Source: Cyclina sinensis (Eukaryota > Mollusca > Bivalvia > Venerida > Veneridae). From it: a stretch of DNA of 64,000 nt. Location of the stretch: assembly GCA_012932295.1 (NCBI GenBank), contig JAAONU010000019.1, positions 18,981,908 to 19,045,907 on the forward strand. The letters are read 5' to 3'. The notes under the pieces were generated by a model. That model saw nothing but the letters and a program-made list of their open reading frames with translations. It did not search any database and was not told the DNA's origin. Of the stretch, positions 48,546 to 62,824 are shown in pieces (positions within the stretch are counted from its first letter, which is position 1; every line of letters begins with the position of its first letter). The translations under genes and the position numbers were made by a program.

Positions 48546-51500
48546 GTACTAGAACAAATATACAGACTGTCAGTGTTTAGCAGCTGACATAGATACCTGT
48601 TGGTAGAAACCCTTCACTGAAAGACAGCAATCAATCACAGAAGTGTTAATGTTTAGAGGGGAGAATTTAGCTTCTACACAATCTTTGTTTGACAAACACT
48701 TAATTGCACTGTAAGGTGTTATATGCTTCCCATCCGTAATTATTAATGCCCATTTTGAATAAGATCTATTCAATTTTAAATGCATAATGTACTTAGATAA
48801 AGTTATTTATCTGTTTTGACAACATGCTCTCACGCCCTACTTTAATTTATGACATTTCATTTATATGCTATTCATGCACATTAATCTCAAGTAAAATCAT
48901 GTCGATTTTAAAGTCACAAATTTAGGTCCAAACAAAACGGAATAGAACAAAATGGAGGACATAACATATAAGGAAATGTTACAGGCGAGCCAGACTTTAA
49001 AGACTTCAATCGTACTTACAAAATGATAACCACTGGTGCTAAAGGGGGATGTCGGAAATACGGGTTGTCGGATATGGCAGGGTTTCATGTTCATGCGTAT
49101 CTTGTTCTAGGCTCTCTTGTTTAAGTTTGCAGACGATGTCATTGGTCTTGTAGGCAGCTTGACCTTGTTTTTCAGAACGGTTTGTATAAAAAATCATTCA
49201 GGACAAATGACATTTTGGTTTATAAACTCTACCTTTTTTATGCACAGCTCTTTTCAATTTGCTGCTTACATTTTCAGAGATAGACGAGATAGACGACCTT
49301 TGTAAAATAAGTTTACACTGTTTTATAAGTAAACTCAATTCAAATGGCACTAGGGTCGAAATTCATTCACATTTACGTAAATTTGTTGATTAACTGCATT
49401 TTACTTTTTGTTTTCGTAAATATTGAGATATACTATGTAGATCTAGTTTTGTCCCCTCTGTCTTTTACAGTTCAAGGGCTAATCTAGACTGATATGTAGA
49501 CTTTTGTTTATTGAGAAGTTTCGCTGCAGTCAGATTTTTATTCTTTTCTTTCTATTTGAATAGCTATCCCCATATCTTTGTAAGTTTGTAACAGAAAATA
49601 ATACATTGCACTTTGTTGTACTATGAGAAAACACGGAAAACCAAGATAACTCTTTACTCTATTGTACGAACACGAAAAGAAAATTAAATCGCTCGGAAGA
49701 AAATTTGGAGGTCGTCCGTGACATATTTCAATAATGATTTCCTTTTCAGTGGTGTTTTATTGGCGAGATTTACAGTCCATTTTGTCTCATTTGAGAGCTA
49801 CCCGCTGTCCAGATTCATTAAATTTAGTAACTAGGTTCGTATTACAAGAAAAGACCATACTTAAAGGAAGGTTCAAGGCCGGGTGAAACACTGATTGAAA
49901 TCGTTACTAACAGGGTCATGCAGTAGCTAGCATCATTGTAGGCAGTCATGTTACGAGGCCTTGAGCCAAAAGAACTTAAACGCAAGTGTAGTAAATGTGG
50001 AGGGACGTTGCTACTCTATAAGAGAAAAATGCAATTTTTGGTGGGGCGGGGGTTGAGAAAATTTTTGTGTAGCGGTGGGGGAGGGGTAGAGTGGTGTTTG
50101 TGTGTGGGGTGGGGGTGCTTTTCGGTTCGAGTGTCCAATGTCTGTTGAGTTATTAACTGATTATATGATATGATAATTGTGACTTATTTTGATATTATTT
50201 TTCTGTAATAATTATTGAAGTGAACGTAGAGATACTATCCATTCCTATTGTTATACTAAGTGTCAGACTAAAACAGTCTTTAAGACGTGTATATATAGGA
50301 GCATTTTTTTCTCTCCATTTGAATTTATTTTTCGTCGGTCCCGGTTACCGACGGTTAACGACCACTGAAAAGTTAAAAAAATGTCTAATATGGCTGTGAT
50401 TATAAATATCGCGTGTTGAACCAAACTGTACATTTGTACGAAAGTCAACAATTGTCAGTGTTTATACAGGGTTAGACTAAGTAATCGTTTAACGAAAGCA
50501 AATTTACGTCATCTAGTTGTGTTTTGCCCTTGATGGAATGTTACTCATACCTTGGGAGCCTCCCCAGTAATTTTCTTTTCCAAATATGCATACGAAAAAC
50601 AATTTCTGGACTTTTAAAAATTTTTTTAAAAGCAGGTTAGGTAGACTTCTGTATGGTCAACCTTTCCACAACCCTTACATGTCAATACCAAAGCATTTGT
50701 CGGTTTCGTTTGTGTAAATAGCCCACCCATTGACAATGTTAAAATCTGTTGACATAGGGTAACATGCTCTTTTCATTCTGTTCAACCGGATAAGGGTAAG
50801 AAGTATACAGTGATGTTATTTTTGGAAATGTCCACATTGATGATTAAGGTCAGTTATTGTTCGTTGTTCCCTAATAAGCGTCTGGTAACACTGAATTATT
50901 TAACCATTGCACTCGATTAAAGATGTCACCTACGGCGAAAATTGCAGACGCGCAAACCTTTTTGAATGAAAGTGAAATTGTTTTTTGTATGTTTGAAAAA
51001 ATTGTCAGATTTACGTTAAAAGGTGGGTTCGTTTCACTGAATGGTAAATTACCTTCAACTGTTGTATATTAAGATGGATTTTGATTTTTTTTCGTCATTA
51101 CTTTTTTTCTGTCATGTTGAAGGAATGTTACAGATAGTAATCTGGTGTCAAATACATTTTTTTATTACTCACTTCTGTGTTAAACAACATTTAAAAGGGT
51201 ACGATTCTTCACTTGGACAAACCAGTTTAACAATTTTACATAATTGCAGATGTCTTCTCTATTTTGCCGTGGCACAGTCTAAATTACTTGCGACTCTGTT
51301 GACATTTCATATCTCAAACAAATTAACTTATGTTTGCCGAGTTACAACACAAGACCGTCTTTATAGAGTCTTCATTAGACGAAAACACATTTTTACTTGA
51401 AAACGTGTGAATATGATTGCAGGTGACAACAATATTGTATTGACACGCACTTCCGACAGGTATTAATTATGATATTAACATGAATGCACCGTTTATGAAA

Positions 51501-53865
51501 TTTAAATTCTGTCTGTATCATTATTGATGATGAAGCGCTCATGCGTACTTAAAAAAATCTTGGGATGCATTTAAGATGTGGTGCTATAATGTTGTTTGTT
51601 TTTGAATAATGGTGTCATTAAATTATTCAACGATTATGTCGATACGCAGTCAGGATTTTTTACGAATGATTAAACTTCGGTCATCCAGGCTGCTTGTTGT
51701 TGACCAGAGCATCAAGATGGGTGTCATTAAGCCAGACATCCACATACTGGTTAGTCTTACCTTTGACGTAATGTTTATTTTTCACCACTTATACGCTATC
51801 AATTTGCCATATCACTTACCCTATTGGAGGCTACTGATTCTGCCATTGAGACCAGTGCAGACCAAGATCAGCTAGCACATTCAATGCAGTCTGATCAAGG
51901 TCTACACTATTAGTCTTTTGTCTACACAATCAGTAAATTTTCCAACGGTACCCCCTCAAAAAATATGGATTTGTCCAAATTGAAATATTAAGTCCATTTT
52001 AGATATTTAGCATGGTAACTATGGATTAATGAAACAAGTGATTGTAAAGTTCTTATTAACAGAATATGCTTATCGACGGCATTTTTTTTCACCCCAAGTC
52101 TGTTCATTGTAAGCGCTGTGGACGGCTATGTTAAAGTAGGCAGTGTAGATGCGAATCTCGTTTTTGCTGTTAGTGTTTGTCATCTTAACGTCTGCATTAT
52201 TTCATTTCATAGCTTCATTTGTTTGTTTTCATCATACTTCTGTTAAAGTTATACATGTCTACATAATTGCTTTGTTACTATTTTAATCATTGCTATACGT
52301 CTATTCGTATGACGTAGATAACAGTAAAAAGTGCCAATTCAACAGAAAATCGTGACAGTTCATCCGTTTATTTTTAAAGAGATAAATCAATCAATACATT
52401 CCTTTCTTGTGTGTTATTGATTTCTGATATTAGATTCCACACTTTCAGCAAAACAACTTTTTCTGATTGCATCGCTCAATCAAGCTTCCGACAGACACTG
52501 ATCAAACAGTCACGTGGTTATAATTGACAGAGAATCAGCATGATACAATTAGACACGTAGATTTTTTTCTTAAAGCTATACCTTCTGTTTGAACTTGTGA
52601 TTAACTACCTTTCATCATTAAGGTGCGTGTAAACCGATTTCAAAATTAATATAATAGTTCATGTAGAATACATTTATTATATATTTATTTCTAGAATTCA
52701 TTGAAATATTATAAATGAGTTATGAAAAAAATCAGGTTAATTGTTTAAGTGATCACTAACAGAAAATTATGTAGGTTTCGAAACATCATGGTCTAAAGGA
52801 AACGTCCGCCAACTGTGTCCACTGACTGTACTCGCTCCTTGAAATTCTAATGGATTCATCTCTATACACACTAAAACAGCAGTTCAAGCAGAAAAGTGCA
52901 GTGATAATAATAACATTTTTCTAGCAATTTCTAGAAATATTAATTGCGAACAATAGAAAGAATTGACTCTGTCTAAATTGTTTTTCCGATTTCCGTTCGA
53001 GGCTTGTCATTATTGTCTTTTTTTCCGGTTAACCGGCAGTGCATCTTCAAGTTTCTTCATAAGTAGGCGTCAAGGGTATTCACATTATGGTATAGATATA
53101 TATTTACACGATATAACTGATCTATTCACATGTAAAATGCTGTAAAATGTACTTAAACGTAGTATCTCTTGCCAAATGGAGACCATTAAACTCTTCTGTT
53201 GACATTTAATCGATCTATATGAACAATTTTATATGGGTCCAGATACTCAAATCCTTTGCCGTATGATGCTATAATACAGAACATAAAAGTCGAAAGCAGA
53301 CGGCATCTTAAAATCGGCAAAGATAAAAATTTTACATTAAAGCAGTAAAAATAATTTTTATATTATCACAATTTGAGTTTCTCACGCTGCTAGATGATGC
53401 TAAACCTTAGGTGTTCGAAAATGCTAGAACGTTTCAAGTTTCTGTAAATAGTTCCTTTCTGTTTGTGTATTAACTTCAGTCATTTAATTTCCTTTTTGTA
53501 CATTTTTAAACATTCGGCATATTTGCAGATTGATACTTGTGCATCTTCCTTATTCATTGAAACATAAAATGTACGGCAAACTATAGATTAAATGACCTTT
53601 CTTCACATGTAAGTACAAAATATTTTTAAACTCTTTTTTTTCGAGAAATGGTGTGGCTTTTAATGATATGTTACTTCCGATTTTAATATTTACATTAATT
53701 TTTAATATTTCTAGTCTGAAATTCAGTTATATTCACCGTCAGTTCCTTTGATCGAAAGTTCCAATTTACATTTCCGAAAAGTCAAGGTCACTTTGGAAAA
53801 ACCCTAACATGTTTCTTTGGTTAAAAAATATTAGAAATACACATCGTGGTAAAGAAAACGTGACG
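48546..53865. other. Long gene-free interval
   Basis: No supported exons. Near 50325-50365 there is a fragment of the SINE terminus ('cgtcggtcccggttaccgac'). A G-rich patch lies at 50040-50130. Near 51839-51950 there is a relic related to the TTAA MITE family ('gcagtctgatcaaggtctac'). The rest is A+T-rich and featureless to me. Confidence 0.35.
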
Positions 53866-54110
53866 GTATGAAATGTGACGGTATAAAACGTGACAGTATG
53901 AAACGTCCGTATGAAATGTTTAGTAGTGAGATACTCATCTTTTGTCGCGCTACAAATAATACAAATTCACATCACTTTTACATCATTTCTGCATCACTTC
54001 GACATCATTTCTTCATCATTACTATATCACTTATGTAAAATTTCTACGTTATTTCTACATCACTTTTACACTAGTTCTACCACATTTTTGCATCATTTCT
54101 ACATCATAAA
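53866..54110 (+). repeat. Two adjacent short tandem repeats (~16 bp and ~15 bp)
   Basis: At 53866-53920 'acgtgacggtatgaa' recurs three to four times with small changes. At about 53955-54108 a degenerate 15-bp unit (tttctacatcacttt) recurs about ten times. The 79-residue frame here (HFYTSSTTFLHHFY) is the second repeat translated. Confidence 0.7.
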
Positions 54111-57100
54111 ACACAACATGAATTTAACGAGAGCATTAATTATGTCGTGAAACACTCATGCATTATACGGTTTAGTAATTTTATGAGAAAAATTGACAGT
54201 TTTTAATACACAAGTTCTGTTGCAAAGCTATTTGCAAATAAATGATTGTAAAACAATTGAGGTCTAGTAGTGCTGGAATATAATGTCATGCCTAGCAGTA
54301 TAACAGAATAAAGTGCACTTTAAACTTACTTCAAAGACCCGACACGTCTCGTTAAAAAGCAATAATTTATTACGTAATATTCTCGCTATGAATGTATACA
54401 GTTTAAATAGACATTCGTTATGCTATTCATATGTTTAACAATGTTTAAGAGTATGAACTTCAAACTGTACTGTATTTTGTATCATTAGTTTTATAAGGAT
54501 AAGGGGTTGGAGGTCGGGGATCGGGAGGGAAAAGGGTCTGGAAACCTTGACATAAACGTATAACTAATTGATGAAAGACAACTGGAATCAGGTAAAAACA
54601 GTGTAATATTTATAAATCCATCTTGACTCGAAATTTGAAATATATACTTAAGGCCTTATGATAATTTGAAACTGGATTAAACCAGTTCTGATGAGCAGCA
54701 TGTGCAACACTCCGTGGACAGTATTAAACTTTATTTCGACTACATTGTTGACATGTGAAACGAAAATAAACAAGATATGGAAATAACATTTTGAAATATC
54801 TGAAATGAACTCAGTTTATGATTTTCTTGTGTATTCATACAGGTTTCTCGAAAACTTGTTAAATACAATATGGTTTTGGGCACAGACCGTACTATTCGGT
54901 ATGGGTTTTATCCAGATCCAAAGAGCAGAATGGTTCTGCGCCGGTTGATCTATGGACTTAATGGCTGATCGTCTCACGCACAGCACTTTTTTCTCTCTAG
55001 ATTCCTTTTCTCTCTCACTGTCACCGTGTCCGAATCCAGACGGGTATTACTTACACCGAATATAAAGCTGCTGCTTTGGGAACATGATAAAATATTATTA
55101 CAATTGAAGTTCTTTGATCATTTTATTGCAGTGTTTGTTTACAGTGTGCAGACAGCTATGCGATGAAAACATACGTTTTAATGGACTTTCTGCTGGGTTC
55201 ATGGACATGACAAAAATCGAATTCTGCGCTTTCACTTTAATTAATTTTGCACTTTTAAAATATTTGTAGTGTAGCTATACCTTGTCACGTGACCATTTGG
55301 ATCTCTTCTACCACTACTTTTCAGTGTTTATTTCATCACTGAATTCGAACGGCGACAACCTTTTTCAGTAATAACTTCTGACATCGTTGAGAGCTGTCGT
55401 TGGAATTTTGGTGGTAATAAATTAAATAATTTAAATAACATTGCACATTTCATGTGTTCTATTCTAAATAATTTGTGAATTTTATGAAATAACTGTTTAA
55501 CAAAAAAAGAAAAATATCGTAGACTGTTCGAGTTCTACGCATGGTGATATTTCCATGTATTTAGAAAATTGACGTGCACAAAATTACAAGAGAAAGATAA
55601 CATCATATCGCTAAGAACTACCTTTTTAGAACTCAACATTTCGGATGACTAAAATAACGTTGTTCCAGTTTTTTAACCTAGGGGACCAGTGCCAAAATTA
55701 AAAAGTTTTATTTGTGTCTGTGGTTTTCTTGTGTGTTTTTCCACTTACTTATGATTTTGAAATATTTCAGTAATTATATCTGCATTTTCTTAGCGTAGGA
55801 GTACGTTCAAATGCCTTCTGAATGGACTGCGGTTTGTTTGATATGCCCTCAAAACCTCTTCCATTTCTTTAAAAATATTACAGTGACGTTATGTAGTGTT
55901 TAAAGTATTTGAAAATTGACACCTATAAATTTTCATGTGGGTTTGATGTGAAATATGATTTTATTACAAATTTATGCATTTAAATACTTATGAAAAGTTC
56001 CGACACCTACGTACCCTTATGTACCCTTAGAGTGAATAGGTATGAAAACAAGTGTATTATTGCGCAAAATAGTTCCAGTATCTCTTATCGTATTCAAAAT
56101 GTTGACAAAAAAGTGAAAGTCAAATGTTTAAAAAGTCAATAGTAGATTTAATGATGTTGTTCTCTTTTTCTTTCTTTCCAGTGTAATAAAACAGCTAATG
56201 AAAATAAGAGATAATAATTTTGTGATATAAGATTCTGTGATAATAAAAGAAGATGATAGTATATATATGATATTTTATATTGATACTTGTGTATTTTTAT
56301 GTTTGTATATATATTTATATGACATATATTCACGAATAAATCAATCAAAAACAGCAAGGAAAAAACACAATAAGAGAAAATGTATACGGTTGGATTTTTT
56401 ACTGTTTTAGTCTGCATACTACTTTAGACCTAAGATTTACTACTATAATTATAATAGATTTATTATTTTCTTGATTATATTTTATACATTGCAATAGCAT
56501 TATTCTTCGTTTTTAAGAACCAAAATTTTGTTCTAAATTGCCGATACGTCTTTTAGATGTGCATAAATACACAGTATATTTTGGCTTAACATATGGCCAT
56601 GCTTTTCTTGCCAAGCCAAAAATGTTGTGGTTTGATAGGATTAAAGAAATGATATATTATTCACAGCTCATTTAGTACAAGAAATGTGGACTGAACTTCA
56701 AAATCCACCCAGCTTATTGGACACTTTCCTGCTGTCGCCAGTAGAGCTAGATTACATGGAAGAAGTTAACTTAAGAACATACTAAAATGTAAATCCTCTC
56801 TCTACATTTTTCGACACCTTTGGCGGTTCGATTCGATGTTACCATCTCACCTTGTCTTGCTACTGACGAGATAATCAATCAAATATTTAATTATAATAAC
56901 ATTTTGAGCTGTTGAAATGAATAATCCACTTAGAATTGTTTATTTATTTCTGCTGTGAAATATTTCTATATTTTTGCAGGAAAGAACAGATAACTCTTGA
57001 TCTTTTTTATGCCCTTGTAAGAGTTACTGTTACTGATTTTAACAAATCTAGCGACTGGAGCCAATCTCTTCTGTGAAAAAAACGTAAAACGGAATCTTTA

Positions 57101-57490
57101 AAATAAGCTATTAAGCTTTGTTTAACATCTATTTTGCACTTCCTTGCAGTTTTTATTGTTTATTCTCAATGACCGTTATGTGAACTCTCACCATGGTCAT
57201 TATCCACGAACGGGTTTCGAAACTACAACTTCCGAAGTTAGGAGTTTTTCCTTCTGCCCCTTCAAAGTGCCACTTAACCATTAGTATATATCTTTAAGTT
57301 GAACATAATGCTAACTTTGGACAGCTAATTTTTTGTCACGTTCTAAAGCATTCTCAACCAGAGATAAAAGGGTCAAGTTCAGTTTCAGACTTTATATTAA
57401 GTTCATGCTGCCTTTTACCACGTTCTTTTAAATTTACCGTGAGCCCGGTTCAAACACATACTCATTTCAAAAGGTCAAGGTCAGAGTACT
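54111..57490. other. No gene seen
   Basis: A+T-rich. A possible decayed tRNA-like segment lies at about 57195-57275 on the minus strand (TGGTTAAGTGGC and GTTTCGAAACCC), but the interior does not fold as a tRNA by eye. Confidence 0.35.
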
Positions 57491-57505
57491 CCCCCCCCCC
57501 CCCCC
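57491..57505. repeat. Poly-C tract
   Basis: Fifteen consecutive C residues, preceded by 'ggtcaaggtcagagtact'. It may be the residue of one of the GGTCA-rich repeats. Confidence 0.8.
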
Positions 57506-57934
57506 GCCTTGCTTCTACAAGTTTAACATTTTAAGGCAAGCAAGTACAAACCAGTGCTAGAGAATACTCGTTAAAACTAGGAAACATACGTAAGAAACCA
57601 ATCATGCCCACCGCCATTTACAACACTTTAAGTTGTTTTTGTGTGGGCAATTTTATCATAAAATGTGCAGCTACCTGTTAAATGACGCGAAAACATGAAA
57701 ATTGGTGCGTACCCTTTTGCATTATAAGCTGACTAATATGCAACCTGATAAAAAAGATCTTTTTGTATAACAACAAACAACAGATGACTGAGGAAGAATT
57801 TGTAATGTTCATAGATTTCACTTTTTTATTGGCCATAAATGAATTTTATATATTTATGGTATTTAGGAAGTGTAATTCGACTTCCTGACGTAACTTAAAA
57901 TATTAATAGCTTTTTTTATTATTTGTTTTTTCAG

Positions 57935-58000
57935 ATACAGTTATAGGGAGTGCACAGTTTACAAGATACACAATATAACTAGAAGCTTACATATTCTGTG
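57935..58000 (+). other. Candidate 66-bp internal or untranslated exon
   Basis: It is preceded by a strong polypyrimidine tract and acceptor (TTTGTTTTTTCAG) and followed by the consensus donor GTAAGT. One frame is open across it (YSYRECTVYKIHNITRSLHI). I cannot connect it to other coding exons. It may be an untranslated exon of a gene starting near 40878 and continuing past the window. Confidence 0.3.
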
Positions 58001-61000
58001 GTAAGTTTATTTTATATTCTTCGTATGCAGTATGCCAATACTAGACAAAGGACGTGTTTCAAGAAATTATCGTATTTTCGGTTACAATATAACTTGGAAA
58101 CGGAGAATAACAGTAGTTTCAGTAAATAACGTTTTCAAATATGTGTTACCATTTAGACTCGAAAGTCAGCCAGATGTAGTGTGTTGTAGTATTATAAAGT
58201 AATTGGAACCCTGTTCTCAAACTGTTCGGGTGGTTCAGGAAATGTTGGACACATATTCTCAAACAATTCAGAAAATTTTCATATTCATAAATTATAGGTA
58301 ATTTGAATGACCTACTGTTTGATGCAAGAATGAAACAAAAACAGGGCCACTGTCGATCACAGGTACATTAAATCTCACGGGAGATTGATCATGAATATGA
58401 GTACAGATCTGCATTTAAAATAAGATAAAAGAAAATACACACTTCAATCCTTGCTGCATCACTTCTAGGAACACGCACATGCGCAGTTATTGCAAATACT
58501 GTTTTTTACATCTACATTGTACTGCTTCACAATCAACAATTGATTATACTAAGCAGTTTTATTTGAATTAGTCCATTTAAAAATACGACGCAGTAAGAAA
58601 AAGATTAAACGGATTTTAGAAGAAAAAACAGTATTCATTTTCAGTAAATTTGTGGGTTTTTTTAAGATTTGTAAGCTTTTAAAATTTATCAGACCTCGGA
58701 GACCAAGCGGAACTTGCCGAACTGGGCCAGTTTTAGTTTTTTTAACAGTGTCGGAAATTTATCGCCTCAAGGCAAGTTTTGGTGATTGTTTATTGCTTAT
58801 TTTCGATGTCGAAAATCTCTTTCCAGTTTTGAGTTGTAATCATTTTTAATAAACCATATTTTCATGTGTTGTTTTGCAAGCAATTACCCGACACCCCCGC
58901 CCCGCCTCCCCACTCCCTCCCAGACATTTCAATCTCGTGAAAAAAACAAGTAGTATTCACCATAAAATACAAATGTAACATAAATAAATTTGAAACTTAT
59001 TGGGAAATGTTATAATGAAACTAAAATGTTAAAATTGAATGTTTTGAACTGGAGTTAAATTTATTGTATCTACTTAAAGCTTGTTATTTACAGAAAATAA
59101 TAATAACATAAAAATTGCAGTTACGAAATTGCAGGAGGATAATTGTTGATAATTGTCCGAGGTGGAACAAATTTGCTTAAAAGGACAGGGAGGGAATATA
59201 TATATTTCATTTATAATTTTTTTTTTCATTTCATCATGTGATGTAATTTTCCACAAATTTACGCAATAGAAACTCAAACACTGCTCCTTTATGAACGTGA
59301 TATGGGTTTCACATAACTAGATCTTAACAGTATTATACTAAATCAAATTCATACACCATACAAAATTAGGTCAAACCTTTAATTCGAGCGTATATTTGAA
59401 GGGTTTTTTTTCAAGATCGGTAGAGATGATTAGACGAAGATCAAACAGATTTTCAAACCGAAAAAACACTTTTTAATCTTTATGTTCGTTTGTCTGCCCA
59501 TATGTTACTATAAGTACGTTTCCTGCCATTTATCTTCAAGAAATGTTGAGTTATGTACATTAATTTGTTTCATACAGTTTAAAAGAAGTAAATATATAAA
59601 ATCTTAAATGAATTTGTTGCACAGAAAATTGCTTAGGTTGAACAAAAAGAAAATGCATCACTTTTGTACATGTAGAACATTTTATGGTAGCTACAATATA
59701 CATATTCCATATACATTACGTATACCTAATGCAGAGTTTTACAAAAAAAGTTTTATTGAGGAACGAAGGAGCAAAATTAGCAACTTTTATGTGTAAATAA
59801 AACTGAGACATTTTTTGTAGGGCTTCATTATCTAGGCCTAAACGGACAATGGTTAAAAAATACCAACTTTAATTATTAACGTTTTTGATTCTGTCAATAA
59901 ATATAAATAGACTTTGTTGTAGATTTCATTTCAACTTATTTTTCAAACTGTGCTGTTAATTTGTTTTACTGCATGTATAATGCCTGAACGAGGTCAAGCG
60001 ATAGTAAAATTTATTGAATGATAATATCTGCTGTTGTTTAACAATAGACACATTATTTTGGTAGCTCTTTATGGTTAGGGGCACTGTAAACTTTCCCCCT
60101 AGAGGCACCTGATATAACTCGGGCTAAAATGTCAGAATTTTAATTGCGTTTTCAAACCAGCTTGACCGAACTTTTTTAATTCACATGCGGTTAAGTAGTG
60201 GACGTCTGATACTGTTGAGTCTTAAATGTGTATTTACTGTGAATATTTACTTTGTGTGAAAATATGTAGAAGATTTAAGACGGTTTCTTTGAAGGGTAAT
60301 TCTTTATTTATTTATATTTTACCGTAAGTAAACGTTTAAGAGTTTAAATACACAACTGAATTTAAAGAAAGACCCTAGCTGGCACATTAAATTCCAAAAT
60401 AGCATGGAAAATTTATCCAACAGAATATTTCCTAAACCCCTTTTTCAGTTACGTTTGTTTTCGTTGCCATATACTTAAATATAAAGAAAACAACATTTTT
60501 TTTTTTGCTGTGTCACCCTTATCAGTTTAAATTGAATTCTGTGACTGAGTCGTCATTTTTTTAGACCTTTTCCTGTGTACAGTTCGTATTAAACGTTTTT
60601 AAATTACCAAGGTCACAGACGTCTGTTGCCACTCAAACAGCTCCCAAGCGGAAATCAGAACTTCCGTGACGAATCTAAGGTAACATCACGACATTATGTA
60701 TAGTTCGGGTGCTGTTTACTGCGTATGTGCAGCAATTGCAAAATATACAATTTCTACTCTACATCCCACCATACCACCTCGCGACGTATCCACGAAGCAA
60801 GGACTAATTACTTTAAATGTGTTAAAACGTAAAGAATGTCAATTGTTTTGAAAAACGAGACTTCTAATCCCTCAAGATACTGATCTTGTTAGTTATGGGT
60901 CACCAGAGGCTGAAAAAAAAAAATTTTTGAGGTTTTTAGGTGGTATTGAGACAAGAAATAAATCGTTGTGGGGCTAAAAGTATGACATGTGAATGCAATG

Positions 61001-61854
61001 TTTGCGTTTCGTCACGCGACGCGAGATTGGTCGGGCCGAAGAGTATCTAGTTAAGATTTTTTTCCTTTTCGTATGCTTGTACATCCGTGAATAATATCTA
61101 CTTAACCCTTACTATGCTAAATATTTGAAATGGACTGGTCAGTCTTTCATTTGGGCAGATCAATTAATTGTTTCTGGGTGCGTTTATTGAAAATTTACTG
61201 ACTGAATGTAGGATACTGCAGACTATGATCAGACTGCACCAGTCGCAAGGGCAAAATCTGTTGCCTCCAGCAGGGTAAGGTTTAAACATATGCAGAACAT
61301 TTTGAAATATGTAAAAAGGGTCTGTGTTCACTCAGGTTGTTACTTTCAAAATGACTTATATGGCACAGAAAATGTTGCTTAAGATGGAGCTACAAAACTG
61401 CAAAAAAAAAAAAATCTCGTTTCTTTCTACCGCATATCTCGAGGTAAGTTACACAAAAAACTTCACCTTTTGGTGTGGTTACCAGGGCGTAAATAATGAC
61501 GGTGCATATTTCTGATGCACATGGGATCTGATGGCCACCCGATACGACACATACGTCGCCTTAGGATTGAACTTTTCAGAAAATGTAGCAAAATGCGAAG
61601 TTTTCCAAATAACTATCATTTACACGTTTCCTTGGTAACTGGGCATTTTTGTATACATTTGCATGCGCAGCAGTTGTGTTTGTGCGCCCACTTAAGTTTG
61701 ATTTATTTTACATCGAGGAGGCTCGGGGGAGGTAAGGGGGAGGAGGCGAGGGGGCGGGTGTTGCAACTTATATTAATCCGGTTTTATGATTGCTTCCTGG
61801 GTTCGGATCAGTAACCGCACCGGAAGTATAAAAAACAGAACGTCACTGAAGAAT
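58001..61854. other. Gene-free interval
   Basis: No supported exons. A MITE relic is at about 61105-61285 (ends 'ttaacccttactatgct' and 'ccagcagggtaaggtttaa'). A CpG-richer patch near 60590-60680 ends in TCTAAG followed by GTAACA and could be a weak donor. The 99-residue frame at 61515-61814 ends in a purine-rich low-complexity run and is not convincing. Confidence 0.35.
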
Positions 61855-61925
61855 CGCAACAGATTCGAACCAGTAACCTCCAGGTCGTAATAACGACACC
61901 TTACCCACCGACCACCGATCCTCTG
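61855..61925 (-). repeat. tRNA-derived sequence (pseudo-tRNA)
   Basis: The complement has GGATCGGTGGTCGGTGGG near its start and a B-box GGTTCGAATC at tRNA spacing, with an imperfect anticodon arm (GTCGTTATTACGAC). The acceptor ends do not pair. It is probably a tRNA-derived repeat head. Confidence 0.45.
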
Positions 61926-62824
61926 TGTGCTTGTATGACTGAAACGCCTTCATTTGAAGATAAAACAATAATAGATAAATTTAACAGCCTCGGATTTTTG
62001 TTGAAGCTTCCCTTTAAATTGTAAATGGTGCTGAAAGATATGCGCTTAAGTCTGAACATTTAGTTTATTCGTTCTTTGTTTCACCCTCCCTTCACACCGA
62101 CTGTCTTTCGGCGATGAATTTCTACGTCCATAATCGCTTTTGCACATCTTGGTATACATATTCATTAGAAATGTATAACATATAGGGGTGTAATAAATGT
62201 TGTATTATTAATAAATGGACATTTTGTTTTGCATTGATCACGTGACATTTAAAGACGAGAGAAGCTATGTTTTTACTAAGCACAAGCTTGACAAGCAATT
62301 TACTGAGACCTAGTTTTAAAAAACTTTAAAGATAGTTGGTTGTTAGTGACATATGCATTTCATATTACGTCTCATTTTCATTCAGATTTTTCAAACAGTA
62401 GAAGCACAGTGACACTGAATATTTTAGTGATGTATCCAGTCATACATCTATTTTAAGTTTTCTTTTCAGGTTTGTTGAAATATATCTTTAAAACACTCGC
62501 ATCAGGGTGCATTTTTCTTTCAAAGACGTTTGAATTGAAATCCACAAGTATAAAGTTCTGACTCAAGGATTAACAAAATGGGTGTATTTTTATAATGCCT
62601 AATATTTATATAACGTGTATTGATATTGCAAAAGACTCGTCTAAACAGAGGTACCGTAAATTTAAATATTGGAAAAAGATGATTAAAAAGTTTATGTCGG
62701 AAGTCGTCTCGTTCAGTGAGTGGCAGAGATCGCTGACGTAATTTAAATGATGGAGGGTCATCGCTTGAAACTAGCCTTTAACCTGATATATAAAAACTTA
62801 GCATTATAAAAAATTGGAACTCGA

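Noticed and set aside
49948..50148. CxxC-containing 66-residue frame (CSKCGG) as a zinc-ribbon protein
   Set aside because: There is only one CxxC; the rest is translation of a G-rich low-complexity patch.
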